A program made the position numbers and the translations under genes. A stretch of DNA of 64,000 bases from Streptomyces sp. S.PB5 (GTDB lineage Bacteria; Actinomycetota; Actinomycetes; Streptomycetales; Streptomycetaceae). Location of the stretch: the NCBI RefSeq assembly GCF_030403745.1, contig NZ_JAQMWP010000022.1, forward strand, positions 1 through 64,000, given 5' to 3'. The notes beneath the pieces are model-generated. The model was not told where the DNA came from. It searched no databases and was given only the letters and a program-made list of their open reading frames with translations. This document shows positions 25,888 to 33,778 of the stretch, piece after piece (position 1 is the first letter of the stretch; each line of letters starts with the position of its first letter).

Positions 25888-27156
25888 TTGTTGACGTCTG
25901 TCCTTATTGCTGCTGTCTCGCTGGCCTTGTTCTGGATGGCGGCGTTCACCTTGTGGTGGCAGATGCACGCGTGGCGTACGCCCGAAGTGCTCGCGTCCAC
26001 CCGGTTCAGCAGGCCGGACGGGGGCGAGCACGTGTCGTTCTCGCTCCTGCTGCCCGCGCGGCACGAACAGGCCGTGCTGGACCACACCATCCAGCGGCTG
26101 CTGGAGTCCAGCCACACCGACTTCGAGATCATCGTGATCGTCGGGCACGACGACCCGGAGACCGCCGAGGTCGCCGAGCGGGCCGCCGCTCGCGACTCGC
26201 GCGTCCGGGTCGTCGTCGACACCCACGAGAAGAAGAACAAGCCGAAGGCCATGAACACGGCGCTGCCGCACTGCCGCGGCGATGTCGTCGGGGTCTTCGA
26301 CGCCGAGGACCAGGTGCACCCCGAGCTGCTCGCGCATGTCGACCACGCGTTCCGGACCACCGGCGCCGATGTCGTCCAGGGCGGGGTGCAGCTCATCAAC
26401 TTCCACTCCAGCTGGTACAGCCTGCGCAACTGCCTGGAGTACTTCTTCTGGTTCCGGTCGCGGCTCCATCTGCACGCGCAGAAGGGGTTCATCCCGCTCG
26501 GCGGCAACACCGTCTTCGTACGGACGGACACCCTCAGGGAAGCCGACGGCTGGGATCCCGACTGCCTCGCCGAGGACTGCGACCTGGGCGTCCGGCTGTC
26601 GTCCGTCGGGAAGAAGGTCGTCGTCGCCTACGACTCCGACATGGTGACCCGCGAGGAGACCCCGGGCTCGCTGATGTCCCTGCTCAAGCAGCGGACCCGC
26701 TGGAACCAGGGGTTCCTGCAGGTCTACCGGAAGAAGGACTGGAAGCAACTCCCCGGATTCAGCCAGCGGTTGCTCGCCCGGTACACCCTCATGACGCCGT
26801 TCATGCAGGCCTTCACCGGCGTCATCATCCCGCTCAACGCGGCGGTCGCGCTCTTCCTCGACGTGCCTGTCGGCATCGCCTTCATCACCTTCCTGCCGGC
26901 CGTCACCGCGCTCGTCACGTTCGTCTTCGAGATCGTCGGACTGCACGACTTCGGCAAGCAGTACGGCCTTCGCGTCCGCTTCGTCCACTACCTCAAGCTC
27001 ATCGTGGGCGGCCCCTTCTACCAGGTGCTCCTCGCCGGGGCCGCCGTCCGCGCCGTATGGCGCGAACAACGCGGCCGGAACGACTGGGAGTTGACCACTC
27101 ATGTCGGTGCGCATCTGAACAAGACCCCGGCGATCCGAGAGGACGTCCCTGCGTGA
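25888..27156 (+). CDS. Family 2 processive glycosyltransferase (cellulose/chitin/hyaluronan synthase-like)
   Basis: The 422-residue membrane enzyme has one N-terminal helix (about 1-22), a GT2 catalytic domain and two or three C-terminal helices (about 295-360). The motifs are complete: VFDAEDQVHPE (DxD-like, near 136), AEDCDLGVRL (the acceptor base, near 228) and LKQRTRWNQG (QxxRW, near 267). QxxRW marks processive synthases that make a linear polysaccharide and move it through the membrane. The start is TTG at 25888 or 25891 with GGGGGG about seven bases upstream. The stop overlaps the next gene by GTGA. It is shorter than cellulose synthases of CslA type. It heads a four-gene coupled operon ending in a copper-radical oxidase. 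Polymer unknown. Confidence 0.88.
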   Translation: MLTSVLIAAVSLALFWMAAFTLWWQMHAWRTPEVLASTRFSRPDGGEHVSFSLLLPARHEQAVLDHTIQRLLESSHTDFEIIVIVGHDDPETAEVAERAAARDSRVRVVVDTHEKKNKPKAMNTALPHCRGDVVGVFDAEDQVHPELLAHVDHAFRTTGADVVQGGVQLINFHSSWYSLRNCLEYFFWFRSRLHLHAQKGFIPLGGNTVFVRTDTLREADGWDPDCLAEDCDLGVRLSSVGKKVVVAYDSDMVTREETPGSLMSLLKQRTRWNQGFLQVYRKKDWKQLPGFSQRLLARYTLMTPFMQAFTGVIIPLNAAVALFLDVPVGIAFITFLPAVTALVTFVFEIVGLHDFGKQYGLRVRFVHYLKLIVGGPFYQVLLAGAAVRAVWREQRGRNDWELTTHVGAHLNKTPAIREDVPA

Positions 27157-28772
27157 CCTCCACCCTCCCCGCGGTGACCACTGCCAAGGTCCCCGCGCAG
27201 CGGCAGCCTGTGTCTGAAACCGGTTCGACCGACCGAACACGCCCGTCGAGACGGCCCGACCTCCTCCTGTGCGGCGCGCTTCTCATCGCGATCCTCACCG
27301 TCCAGGGCTGGAACATCGCCGACTACCCGACCCTCAGCGACGACGAGGGCACCTACCTCGCCCAGGCCTGGGCCGTCCAGGAGGGCAGGGGCCTCGCCCA
27401 CTACACCTACTGGTACGACCACCCGCCGCTCGGCTGGATCCAGATAGCCGTCCTGACCTGGATACCGAAGCTGCTGAGCCCCGAGTCGATGACCGTCGGC
27501 TCGATGCGCGCCGTCATGCTGCTGATCAGCGGGATCAGCGCGGTCCTCGTATACGTGCTCGGCCGCCGTCTCTCCCTGCCGCGCTGGGCGGCCGGGCTCG
27601 GCATGGCCCTGTTCGGCCTCTCCCCGCTCTCCGTCGTCCTGCAGCGGGAGATCTTCCTCGACAACCTCGCGGTGATGTGGACGCTCCTGGCGTTCACCCT
27701 CGCCGCCTCCCCGAGCCGTCATCTCTGGCACCACTTCGGGGCGGGCATCGCGGCCGCGACGGCGGTGCTCACCAAGGAGACGATGCTCGTCGTCCTGCCA
27801 GCACTCCTGCTCACCATGTGGCGCCACAGCCACAAGGACACCCGCAAGTTCGCCCTCACCGGCGCGATCACGGCATGCACCCTGATCGGCTTCGCCTACC
27901 CCCTGTTCGCCCTGCTCAAGGGCGAGTTGCTGCCGGGCGGCGGCCATGTCTCGCTCTGGGACGGCGTCAAGTACCAGATGACCAGGCCCGGTTCGGGCTT
28001 CATCCTCGACCAGGGATCGGGCTCGTACGGCGTCCTGCAGTCCTGGCTCTACTACGACCGTGTCCTGCCCCTCGGCGGACTCTTCGGCGCGCTGCTCCTG
28101 CTCGCCACCTGGCGCTGGTCGGTCACCGCCCGCGCGCTGGCCGGACCGGCCCTGACGGTCGCGATCCTCGCCGCGCTCGCCCTGCGCCCCAACGGCTATC
28201 TGCCCGCGATGTACGTCATCCAGGCACTGCCCTTCCTGGCGCTGGTCCTCGCCGGAGGCACCGCCTCCGTCGCCCACGCCGTCCTGCACAAGAGCCGCCG
28301 GCTGCACCAGGGCGGCCGGTACGCCCTCGCCGCCGTCCTCGCGATCTCCGCGGGCGCCTATGTCGTACCGCGCTGGTACGACGGTGACCGCACCGCCGTG
28401 ACCGCCGACGCCAACGCGCCTTACCAGGCGGCCTCCAAGTGGCTGGCGACCGAGGTGGAGGACCCGGGGCGGACACGGGTACTCGTGGACGACGCGCTGT
28501 GGCTGGACCTGGTGCACGCCGGGTACCGGCCCGGGCTCGGCGTCATCTGGTTCTACAAGGCCGATCTCGACCCGGCGGTGACCAAGACGATGCCTCGCGG
28601 CTGGAAGGACCTCGACTATGTCGTGGCCTCCCCGACCGTACGGCGCGACGCGGCCGATCTGCCGAACGTGAAGGCGGCCATCCAGCACTCGACACCGGTC
28701 GCCGTCTTCGGCACCGGCGCGGACCGGATCGAGATCCGGCAGATCGAAACGGCCTCCGGAGGCGCCCGATGA
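27153..28772 (+). CDS. PMT/ArnT-like polytopic glycosyltransferase
   Basis: The protein has 539 residues with about 11-12 membrane helices. The N-terminal region after helix 1 has TLSDDEGTYLAQAWAVQEGR, the acidic loop found in PMT (GT39/GT83-like) enzymes, and YWYDHPPLGWIQIAVLTW. QREIFLDNLAVMW is also typical. Such enzymes move a sugar from a polyprenyl-phosphate carrier to a protein, lipid or glycan outside the membrane. The C-terminal 120 residues form an outside soluble domain. The start is GTG at 27153 in the overlap with the synthase gene, and the stop overlaps the next gene by ATGA. The third gene likely supplies its polyprenyl-phosphate sugar donor. Confidence 0.85.
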   Translation: MTSTLPAVTTAKVPAQRQPVSETGSTDRTRPSRRPDLLLCGALLIAILTVQGWNIADYPTLSDDEGTYLAQAWAVQEGRGLAHYTYWYDHPPLGWIQIAVLTWIPKLLSPESMTVGSMRAVMLLISGISAVLVYVLGRRLSLPRWAAGLGMALFGLSPLSVVLQREIFLDNLAVMWTLLAFTLAASPSRHLWHHFGAGIAAATAVLTKETMLVVLPALLLTMWRHSHKDTRKFALTGAITACTLIGFAYPLFALLKGELLPGGGHVSLWDGVKYQMTRPGSGFILDQGSGSYGVLQSWLYYDRVLPLGGLFGALLLLATWRWSVTARALAGPALTVAILAALALRPNGYLPAMYVIQALPFLALVLAGGTASVAHAVLHKSRRLHQGGRYALAAVLAISAGAYVVPRWYDGDRTAVTADANAPYQAASKWLATEVEDPGRTRVLVDDALWLDLVHAGYRPGLGVIWFYKADLDPAVTKTMPRGWKDLDYVVASPTVRRDAADLPNVKAAIQHSTPVAVFGTGADRIEIRQIETASGGAR

Positions 28773-29974
28773 CCCACGAGTACACCGCTCCCGTCCCGGA
28801 CGTACGGCCGACCGAGATCCCCGAGCCGGGCGCGGTCACCATCGTCGTCCCGACGTTCAACGAGTCCGCGAACATCCGCCAACTGCTGCGCCAGATCACC
28901 GAGTCGGTGCCGACGCGGCTGCCCTGTGAGGTCGTCTTCGTCGACGACTCCACCGACGACACCCCCGAGGTCATCCAGGAGGCCGCGAAGGACTGCCCGT
29001 TCCCGGTGACCGTGCTGCACCGGGAGGAGCCGGTCGGCGGGCTCGGCGGGGCGGTCGTGGAGGGGATGAAGGCGGCGACGTCCGACTGGATCGTCGTCAT
29101 GGACGGCGACTGCCAGCATCCACCGTCCCTGGTGCCGGAGTTGGTGGCGACGGGGGAGCGGGCGAACGCCGGGCTCGTGGTCGCCTCCCGGTACATCAAG
29201 GGCGGCAGCCGGGCCGGGCTCGCCGGGAGTTACCGGGTGGCAGTGTCCCGTGGGGCGACCTGGCTGACGAAGTCCCTGTTCCCGCGCCGGCTGCACGGCA
29301 TCAGCGACCCGATGAGCGGCTTCTTCGCGATCCGGCGCAGCGACATCACGGCCGACGCCCTCAAGCCCCTCGGCTACAAGATCCTCCTCGAACTCGCCGT
29401 CCGCAGCCGCCCCCGTGCGGTCACCGAGGTGCCCTTCGTCTTCCAGGACCGGTTCGCGGGCGAGTCCAAGTCCAGCGCCCAGGAGGGCTTCCGCTTCCTG
29501 CGCCACCTGGTGGGTCTGCGCACGGCCTCGCCGGTCGCGCGCATGGTCGGCTTCGGGCTGATCGGCGCGACCGGCTTCGTGCCCAACCTGCTCGGTCTGT
29601 ACGTCCTGACCCTCCTCGGCATGCACTACGTACCGGCCGAGATCCTCGCCAACCAGCTCGGTGTCGCCTGGAACTTCCTGCTCATCGAGCATCTGCTGTT
29701 CCGCGACCGCCGTTTCCACCGGCGCTGGTGGGACCGCGCAGGACGGTTCGCGCTGCTCGCCAACGCGGATCTGGTGCTGCGGATCCCGCTGATCGCGCTG
29801 TTCGTGCACCGGTTCGGGATGGGTGTGCTGTCCGCCACCGCGCTCGCGCTGGTGACGACGTTCGTCCTGCGCTTCGTAGGGACCGAGGCGCTGGTCTATC
29901 TGCCCCGCAGGGGGCGTACCGCAAGCCGTACAGCACGTCGTGCAGCAAGTCGTACAGCAAGGAGAGCCGTGTGA
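28769..29974 (+). CDS. Polyprenyl-phosphate glycosyltransferase (DPM-like GT2) with GtrA domain
   Basis: The 401-residue protein has a GT2 domain at about 20-245 (TIVVPTFNESANIRQLLRQI, VVFVDDSTDDTPEVI, VMDGDCQHPPSLVPEL) like dolichol-phosphate mannose synthase. A GtrA-type four-helix membrane domain covers about 250-375 (VGFGLIGATGFVPNLLGLYV). It should transfer a sugar from a nucleotide donor onto polyprenyl phosphate, and the GtrA part may help move it across the membrane for the upstream PMT-like enzyme. It overlaps both neighbours (ATGA and GTGA). The last 20 residues are an odd repeated Arg/Ala/Thr/Ser tail (SRTARRAASRTARRAV), encoded by a short CGTACAGCA-type DNA repeat at about 29915-29965. 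Confidence 0.9.
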   Translation: MTHEYTAPVPDVRPTEIPEPGAVTIVVPTFNESANIRQLLRQITESVPTRLPCEVVFVDDSTDDTPEVIQEAAKDCPFPVTVLHREEPVGGLGGAVVEGMKAATSDWIVVMDGDCQHPPSLVPELVATGERANAGLVVASRYIKGGSRAGLAGSYRVAVSRGATWLTKSLFPRRLHGISDPMSGFFAIRRSDITADALKPLGYKILLELAVRSRPRAVTEVPFVFQDRFAGESKSSAQEGFRFLRHLVGLRTASPVARMVGFGLIGATGFVPNLLGLYVLTLLGMHYVPAEILANQLGVAWNFLLIEHLLFRDRRFHRRWWDRAGRFALLANADLVLRIPLIALFVHRFGMGVLSATALALVTTFVLRFVGTEALVYLPRRGRTASRTARRAASRTARRAV

Positions 29975-32382
29975 GCCGACACCGTAGAAGAACCGCCTTG
30001 CTGGGGGTGGGCGCCCTCACCGCGGGGCTGCTCCTCTCCACGCCCCAGTCCGCCTCCGCCGCCAACCTCATCAAGAACCCGGGCTTCGAGACCGCCGGCA
30101 CCGACGGCATGCCGTACTGCTGGGAGAAGTCCGGCTGGGGCGACAACGACTTCACGTTCACCCACACCTCGGACGCCCACTCCGGCTCCAAGGCCATGAA
30201 GGTCGAGCTGACCCGCCGGGTCGACGGCGACCGCAAGGCGCTGATCACCGAGTCCGCGACGTGCGCGCCGAACGTCACCGTGGGCAAGCAGTACGACCTG
30301 GGGCTCTGGTACAAGTCGACCACCCCGGACACCTCCATCACGGTCTTCCGGCACGACACGACGGCGGGCTGGCAGTACTGGACCGACCTCAAGACACTGC
30401 CGATGGCGGGCGGTTGGACCGAGGCCACGGTCCGCACCCCGGAAGTGCCCACCGGCACCGACCGGATCTCCTGGGGCGTCTCCGTGTACGGCACCGGCTC
30501 CGCGACCACCGACGACTACACGATGGAACAGGTCGCCGACCCGCTCCCGCCCGCGCAGTGCACCGGCACGCCCGATCAGTGCGCCAACGGCCGCTGGGAC
30601 GTGCTGCCCACGCAGAACCCGGTCCGCTCCATGCACTCCGTCGTCCTCAACAACGGCAAGGTGCTGCTGATCGCGGGCTCCGGCAACAGCGAGGAGCAGT
30701 TCAACGCGGGCACCTTCACCTCGGCCGTCTACAACCCGGCCACCGGCACCTACAAGATCGTCCCCACCCCGAAGGACATGTTCTGCGCCGGGCACGTCCA
30801 GCTCCAGGACGGGCGCGTGCTGGTGATGAGCGGGAACAAGGCGTACCCGGTCCCCGGCGGGCACGGCTACGAGGGGTACAAGGACTCGTACATCTTCGAC
30901 CCGGTCACCGAGACCTACAGCAAGACCAACGACATGAACGACGGCCACTGGTATCCGTCGGCGACGATCCTCGGCAACGGTGACGTCATCTCGTTCGGCG
31001 GGCTGCGCGAGGACTCCACCGGTTCGGTGACCGCCGAGCTGTGGTCGGACGCCGAGAAGAAGTGGCTGGAGCTCTGGAAGGTCAACCAGACCTGGTCGTA
31101 CTGGGGTCTGTACCCGTCGATGATCCTGATGCAGGACGGGCGGCTCTTCTACTCGGGCAGCCATGTCTTCGGCAACAACATCCCGGGCACCGGCTCCGCG
31201 ATCTACGACTACAACGCCAACACCGTCACCCAGGTGCCGGGCCTGCAGAACAAGGACGAGCGCGACCAGTCCGCGAGCGTGCTGCTGCCGCCGGCGCAGG
31301 ACCAGAGGGTCCTCACCCTCGGCGGCGGCAACATCGACTCCAACCCGGACGGCAACCGGCTCACCGACGTCATCGACCTCAAGCAGGCCAATCCGTCGTA
31401 TGTCGCCGGTCCGCCGATCCCGCAGGGCACGGTCGACCTCGGCAACGGCAAGGTCCCCCAGACCGGCAACCAGGGCAAGATGTACGTCTCCGCCGTACTG
31501 CTGCCGGACGGCAAGGTGCTGGAGACGGGCGGCGCGCTGCACAACCGGGCCGATCCGGTCTTCGAGTCCTCGCTCTACGACCCGGAGACCGGCACCTTCG
31601 ACCCGGTGGCCGCCGACCCCCAGGCCCGCGGCTACCACTCCTCGGCGTTCCTGCTGCCCGACGGCCGGGTGATGACCACCGGTGACAACCCGGGCAACGG
31701 CACCTGGAACCACAACGTGTCGATCTACACCCCGCCCTATCTCTTCAAGGGCACGCGTCCGTCGATCACCTCGGTCATCGACACCGAGTGGACCTACGGC
31801 GACACCCAGCGGATCACCGTCGACCGGCCCATCGCCAAGGCCGAGTTGATCCGTCCGGCCGCGGTCACGCACTCCTCGGACCCGAACCAGCGGTTCGTGG
31901 ACCTGCCGCTGTCGGTGGACGGCAACAACGTCGACCTGAACGTGACGAGCAACCCCAACCTGGCCCCGCCCGGCTGGTACATGCTCTTCGCGGTCGATGC
32001 CAACGGGGTGCCGTCGGTCGCCAAGTGGGTTCATCTGCAAGGGCCTTCGGCCCTGAACGCGACCTCCGGAGAAGCCCCCTCGGCGCACGTCCACGACTTC
32101 GCCGACGACCTCTCCGGCAAGGTGACCAAGCCCGGCAAGAAGCGGACCTCGCAGCAGGTCAGCCCCACGGTCTCCGGCTGCGACCGGCACTACGGCTCGA
32201 TCAACGTCTGCGTGCCGACCGACTTCCCGCCGACCGTGAAGGCCACCACCAAGGCCCGCTGCGACTGGCTGAAGAAGAACGACTACGGCCGCCTGAAGGT
32301 CAACGGCAAGGACGACCCGCTGCGGCTGGACCGCAACGGGGACGGAATCGCCTGCGGAAAGGCGGACTTGAGGAAGGGTTAA
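29971..32382 (+). CDS. Secreted copper-radical oxidase (galactose oxidase/GlxA-like)
   Basis: The 803-residue protein has a signal peptide (about 1-32, ending SASAANL), a CBM4_9-like binding module (about 32-180, NLIKNPGFETAG), a seven-blade kelch domain, a C-terminal DUF1929 beta domain, and an excalibur-like Ca-binding end (LDRNGDGIACGKADL). All galactose oxidase active-site residues are visible: Cys272 (MFCAGHV) to crosslink with Tyr328 (HWYPSA), Tyr555-His556 (RGYHSS) and His634 (VTHSSDPNQR). The family oxidises primary alcohols or aldehydes of sugars with O2, giving H2O2. It starts at GTG 29971 (AAGGAG six bases upstream), overlapping the previous stop. The context suggests it modifies the glycan made by the three upstream enzymes, as GlxA acts with CslA. 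Confidence 0.92.
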   Translation: MSRHRRRTALLGVGALTAGLLLSTPQSASAANLIKNPGFETAGTDGMPYCWEKSGWGDNDFTFTHTSDAHSGSKAMKVELTRRVDGDRKALITESATCAPNVTVGKQYDLGLWYKSTTPDTSITVFRHDTTAGWQYWTDLKTLPMAGGWTEATVRTPEVPTGTDRISWGVSVYGTGSATTDDYTMEQVADPLPPAQCTGTPDQCANGRWDVLPTQNPVRSMHSVVLNNGKVLLIAGSGNSEEQFNAGTFTSAVYNPATGTYKIVPTPKDMFCAGHVQLQDGRVLVMSGNKAYPVPGGHGYEGYKDSYIFDPVTETYSKTNDMNDGHWYPSATILGNGDVISFGGLREDSTGSVTAELWSDAEKKWLELWKVNQTWSYWGLYPSMILMQDGRLFYSGSHVFGNNIPGTGSAIYDYNANTVTQVPGLQNKDERDQSASVLLPPAQDQRVLTLGGGNIDSNPDGNRLTDVIDLKQANPSYVAGPPIPQGTVDLGNGKVPQTGNQGKMYVSAVLLPDGKVLETGGALHNRADPVFESSLYDPETGTFDPVAADPQARGYHSSAFLLPDGRVMTTGDNPGNGTWNHNVSIYTPPYLFKGTRPSITSVIDTEWTYGDTQRITVDRPIAKAELIRPAAVTHSSDPNQRFVDLPLSVDGNNVDLNVTSNPNLAPPGWYMLFAVDANGVPSVAKWVHLQGPSALNATSGEAPSAHVHDFADDLSGKVTKPGKKRTSQQVSPTVSGCDRHYGSINVCVPTDFPPTVKATTKARCDWLKKNDYGRLKVNGKDDPLRLDRNGDGIACGKADLRKG

Positions 32383-33104
32383 CCGGCGAACTCCGCCAGG
32401 GCGCGCTCCACGATGGCTTCCAGCTGTTCGTGGTGCGCGCCCTTCCAGTACGCGCGCCCGCAGTCCGTGCACTGCGCGAACACGTCGTACGACCGGTGTG
32501 TGCCGCCCGCCAGCTGGTCGGCGACCTCCTCCTTGGTGGCCTGGCGGAGCAGTCCGTTGCAGGCGGTGCAGCGCGTCCAGGGCTTCAGCTCGGGCCTGAA
32601 CCGATCGAGGATGTCCCGGAGTTGGTCCTCGGGGCGGGTGCTGTAGACGTAGGCCCCTGACCACAGTTCGCGGCGGCGCAGCAGGCCGCGGTCGCGGCTG
32701 AGCATGACCCGCCGCTCGGCGGCGGAGAGCGCGGCGAGGGCCGGGTCCCCGAGGTCCGTCGACTCGTACGCGGTGTCCACGCCGAGCAGCCGCAGCCGGC
32801 GGGCGAGGGTGCCGAGGTGGACGTCGAGGAGGAAGCGCAGGGGAGCGCCGGGCACCCGCTGGGGGCGGTCGACGTCCCGTACGGACACGGAGTCGCCGGC
32901 GGCGGGGACGTACGACCTCGGGACCTCGCGGCCGTCCACGACGAGCGTGCCGACCTCGGTCAGCGGGACGCCGAGGGACTCGACGACATGGCCGAGGGTC
33001 GAGACGCCGTCGGTGGTGAGCGCGGTGGCGCCCCGGCGGCGTTCGTGCGGGACGAACAGGGCCAGACTGGGGGCGAATTCGACGTGGATCTCCGGTCCGT
33101 TCAC
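32379..33104 (-). CDS. Mut7-C RNase domain protein with N-terminal ubiquitin-like domain
   Basis: The 241-residue protein has a ThiS/MoaD-like beta-grasp domain at about 1-85 (DGVSTLGHVVESLGVPLTEV) and a Mut7-C PIN-like nuclease domain at about 90-235 (RFLLDVHLGTLARRLRLLGV, VMLSRDRGLLRR with conserved Asp residues). It ends with a zinc ribbon (CTACNGLL and CTDCGRAYWKG). The fold suggests RNA cleavage; the fused ubiquitin-like part is common in this family. Its start is GTG at 33104. Its stop overlaps the oxidase stop in the palindrome GGTTAACC. It lies 33 bases after tetR on the same strand, so it may be the third gene of the efflux operon. Confidence 0.9.
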   Translation of the reverse strand: MNGPEIHVEFAPSLALFVPHERRRGATALTTDGVSTLGHVVESLGVPLTEVGTLVVDGREVPRSYVPAAGDSVSVRDVDRPQRVPGAPLRFLLDVHLGTLARRLRLLGVDTAYESTDLGDPALAALSAAERRVMLSRDRGLLRRRELWSGAYVYSTRPEDQLRDILDRFRPELKPWTRCTACNGLLRQATKEEVADQLAGGTHRSYDVFAQCTDCGRAYWKGAHHEQLEAIVERALAEFAG

Positions 33105-33137
33105 CCGGTCAGGATGTCACGCGGGCGGCCCGTGGCC

Positions 33138-33776
33138 TCAGGATTTCCGGACGGGGAGGCCGTGTGCCAGGACGTCCATCGTGCGGTCGACGAGGTCGGC
33201 GAGGTCGTCCTGGAAGTCGTTCTCGGCCCAGTACTCGGAGATCTCCGCGAGGCCGCTGATGAGGGACATCGTGTGGACGCGGACCTCCAGGCTGTCCTTG
33301 TCCCAGCCGGTGCGCCGGGCGACGCCCTCGGCGAGCATGCGGCTGGTGACCGCGATGTGCTCCCGCATCCGCGACCGGACCGCGGGGACCTGGACGAGCA
33401 GCTGTGAGCGCAGCCGGGTGACCTCGGGTTCCTGTTCGAGCCCGAAGACGATGGCCTTCTTCATCACGTGCCGCAGCGAGTCCGGCCACGGCTCGTCCGC
33501 CGGACGCTCGCTCAGTTCCTTGAGGAGGATCGGGTCGTACTCGTCCGTGAGCACGATGTCCTCCTTGGTCGGGAAGTAGCGGAAGACCGTGGACGGCGAC
33601 ACCTCGGCGCGCTCGGCGATCTGCTCGACGGTGGTGGCGTCGTAGCCCTGCTCCTTGATCAGGGCGTACGTCGCGTCGCGGATCGCCGTCCGGGTCTTGA
33701 TCTTCTTCCGCTCACGAAGTCCCAGCTGGGAGCCGTCGTCGAGGCGGAGGGGGCGTGCGGGTGTCATGCGGTTCAT
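33138..33776 (-). CDS. TetR family transcriptional regulator
   Basis: The protein has 212 residues. The N-terminal HTH reads RTAIRDATYALIKEQGYDAT then VEQIAERAEVSPSTVFRYFP, a clear TetR signature, followed by helical ligand-binding domain residues to the end. The start ATG at 33776 is two bases past the stop of the MFS gene (an in-frame ATG at 33767 is possible), so it is coupled to the pump. It very likely represses the operon through the perfect palindrome at 35328-35342 and releases it when the pump's substrate binds. Confidence 0.95.
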   Translation of the reverse strand: MNRMTPARPLRLDDGSQLGLRERKKIKTRTAIRDATYALIKEQGYDATTVEQIAERAEVSPSTVFRYFPTKEDIVLTDEYDPILLKELSERPADEPWPDSLRHVMKKAIVFGLEQEPEVTRLRSQLLVQVPAVRSRMREHIAVTSRMLAEGVARRTGWDKDSLEVRVHTMSLISGLAEISEYWAENDFQDDLADLVDRTMDVLAHGLPVRKS

Positions 33777-33778
33777 TG

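Noticed and set aside
25888..32382. Cellulose biosynthesis operon (bcs) or cslA-glxA itself
   Set aside because: The synthase is much shorter than BcsA/CslA, there is no PilZ domain, and two polyprenyl-type glycosyltransferases lie between it and the oxidase.
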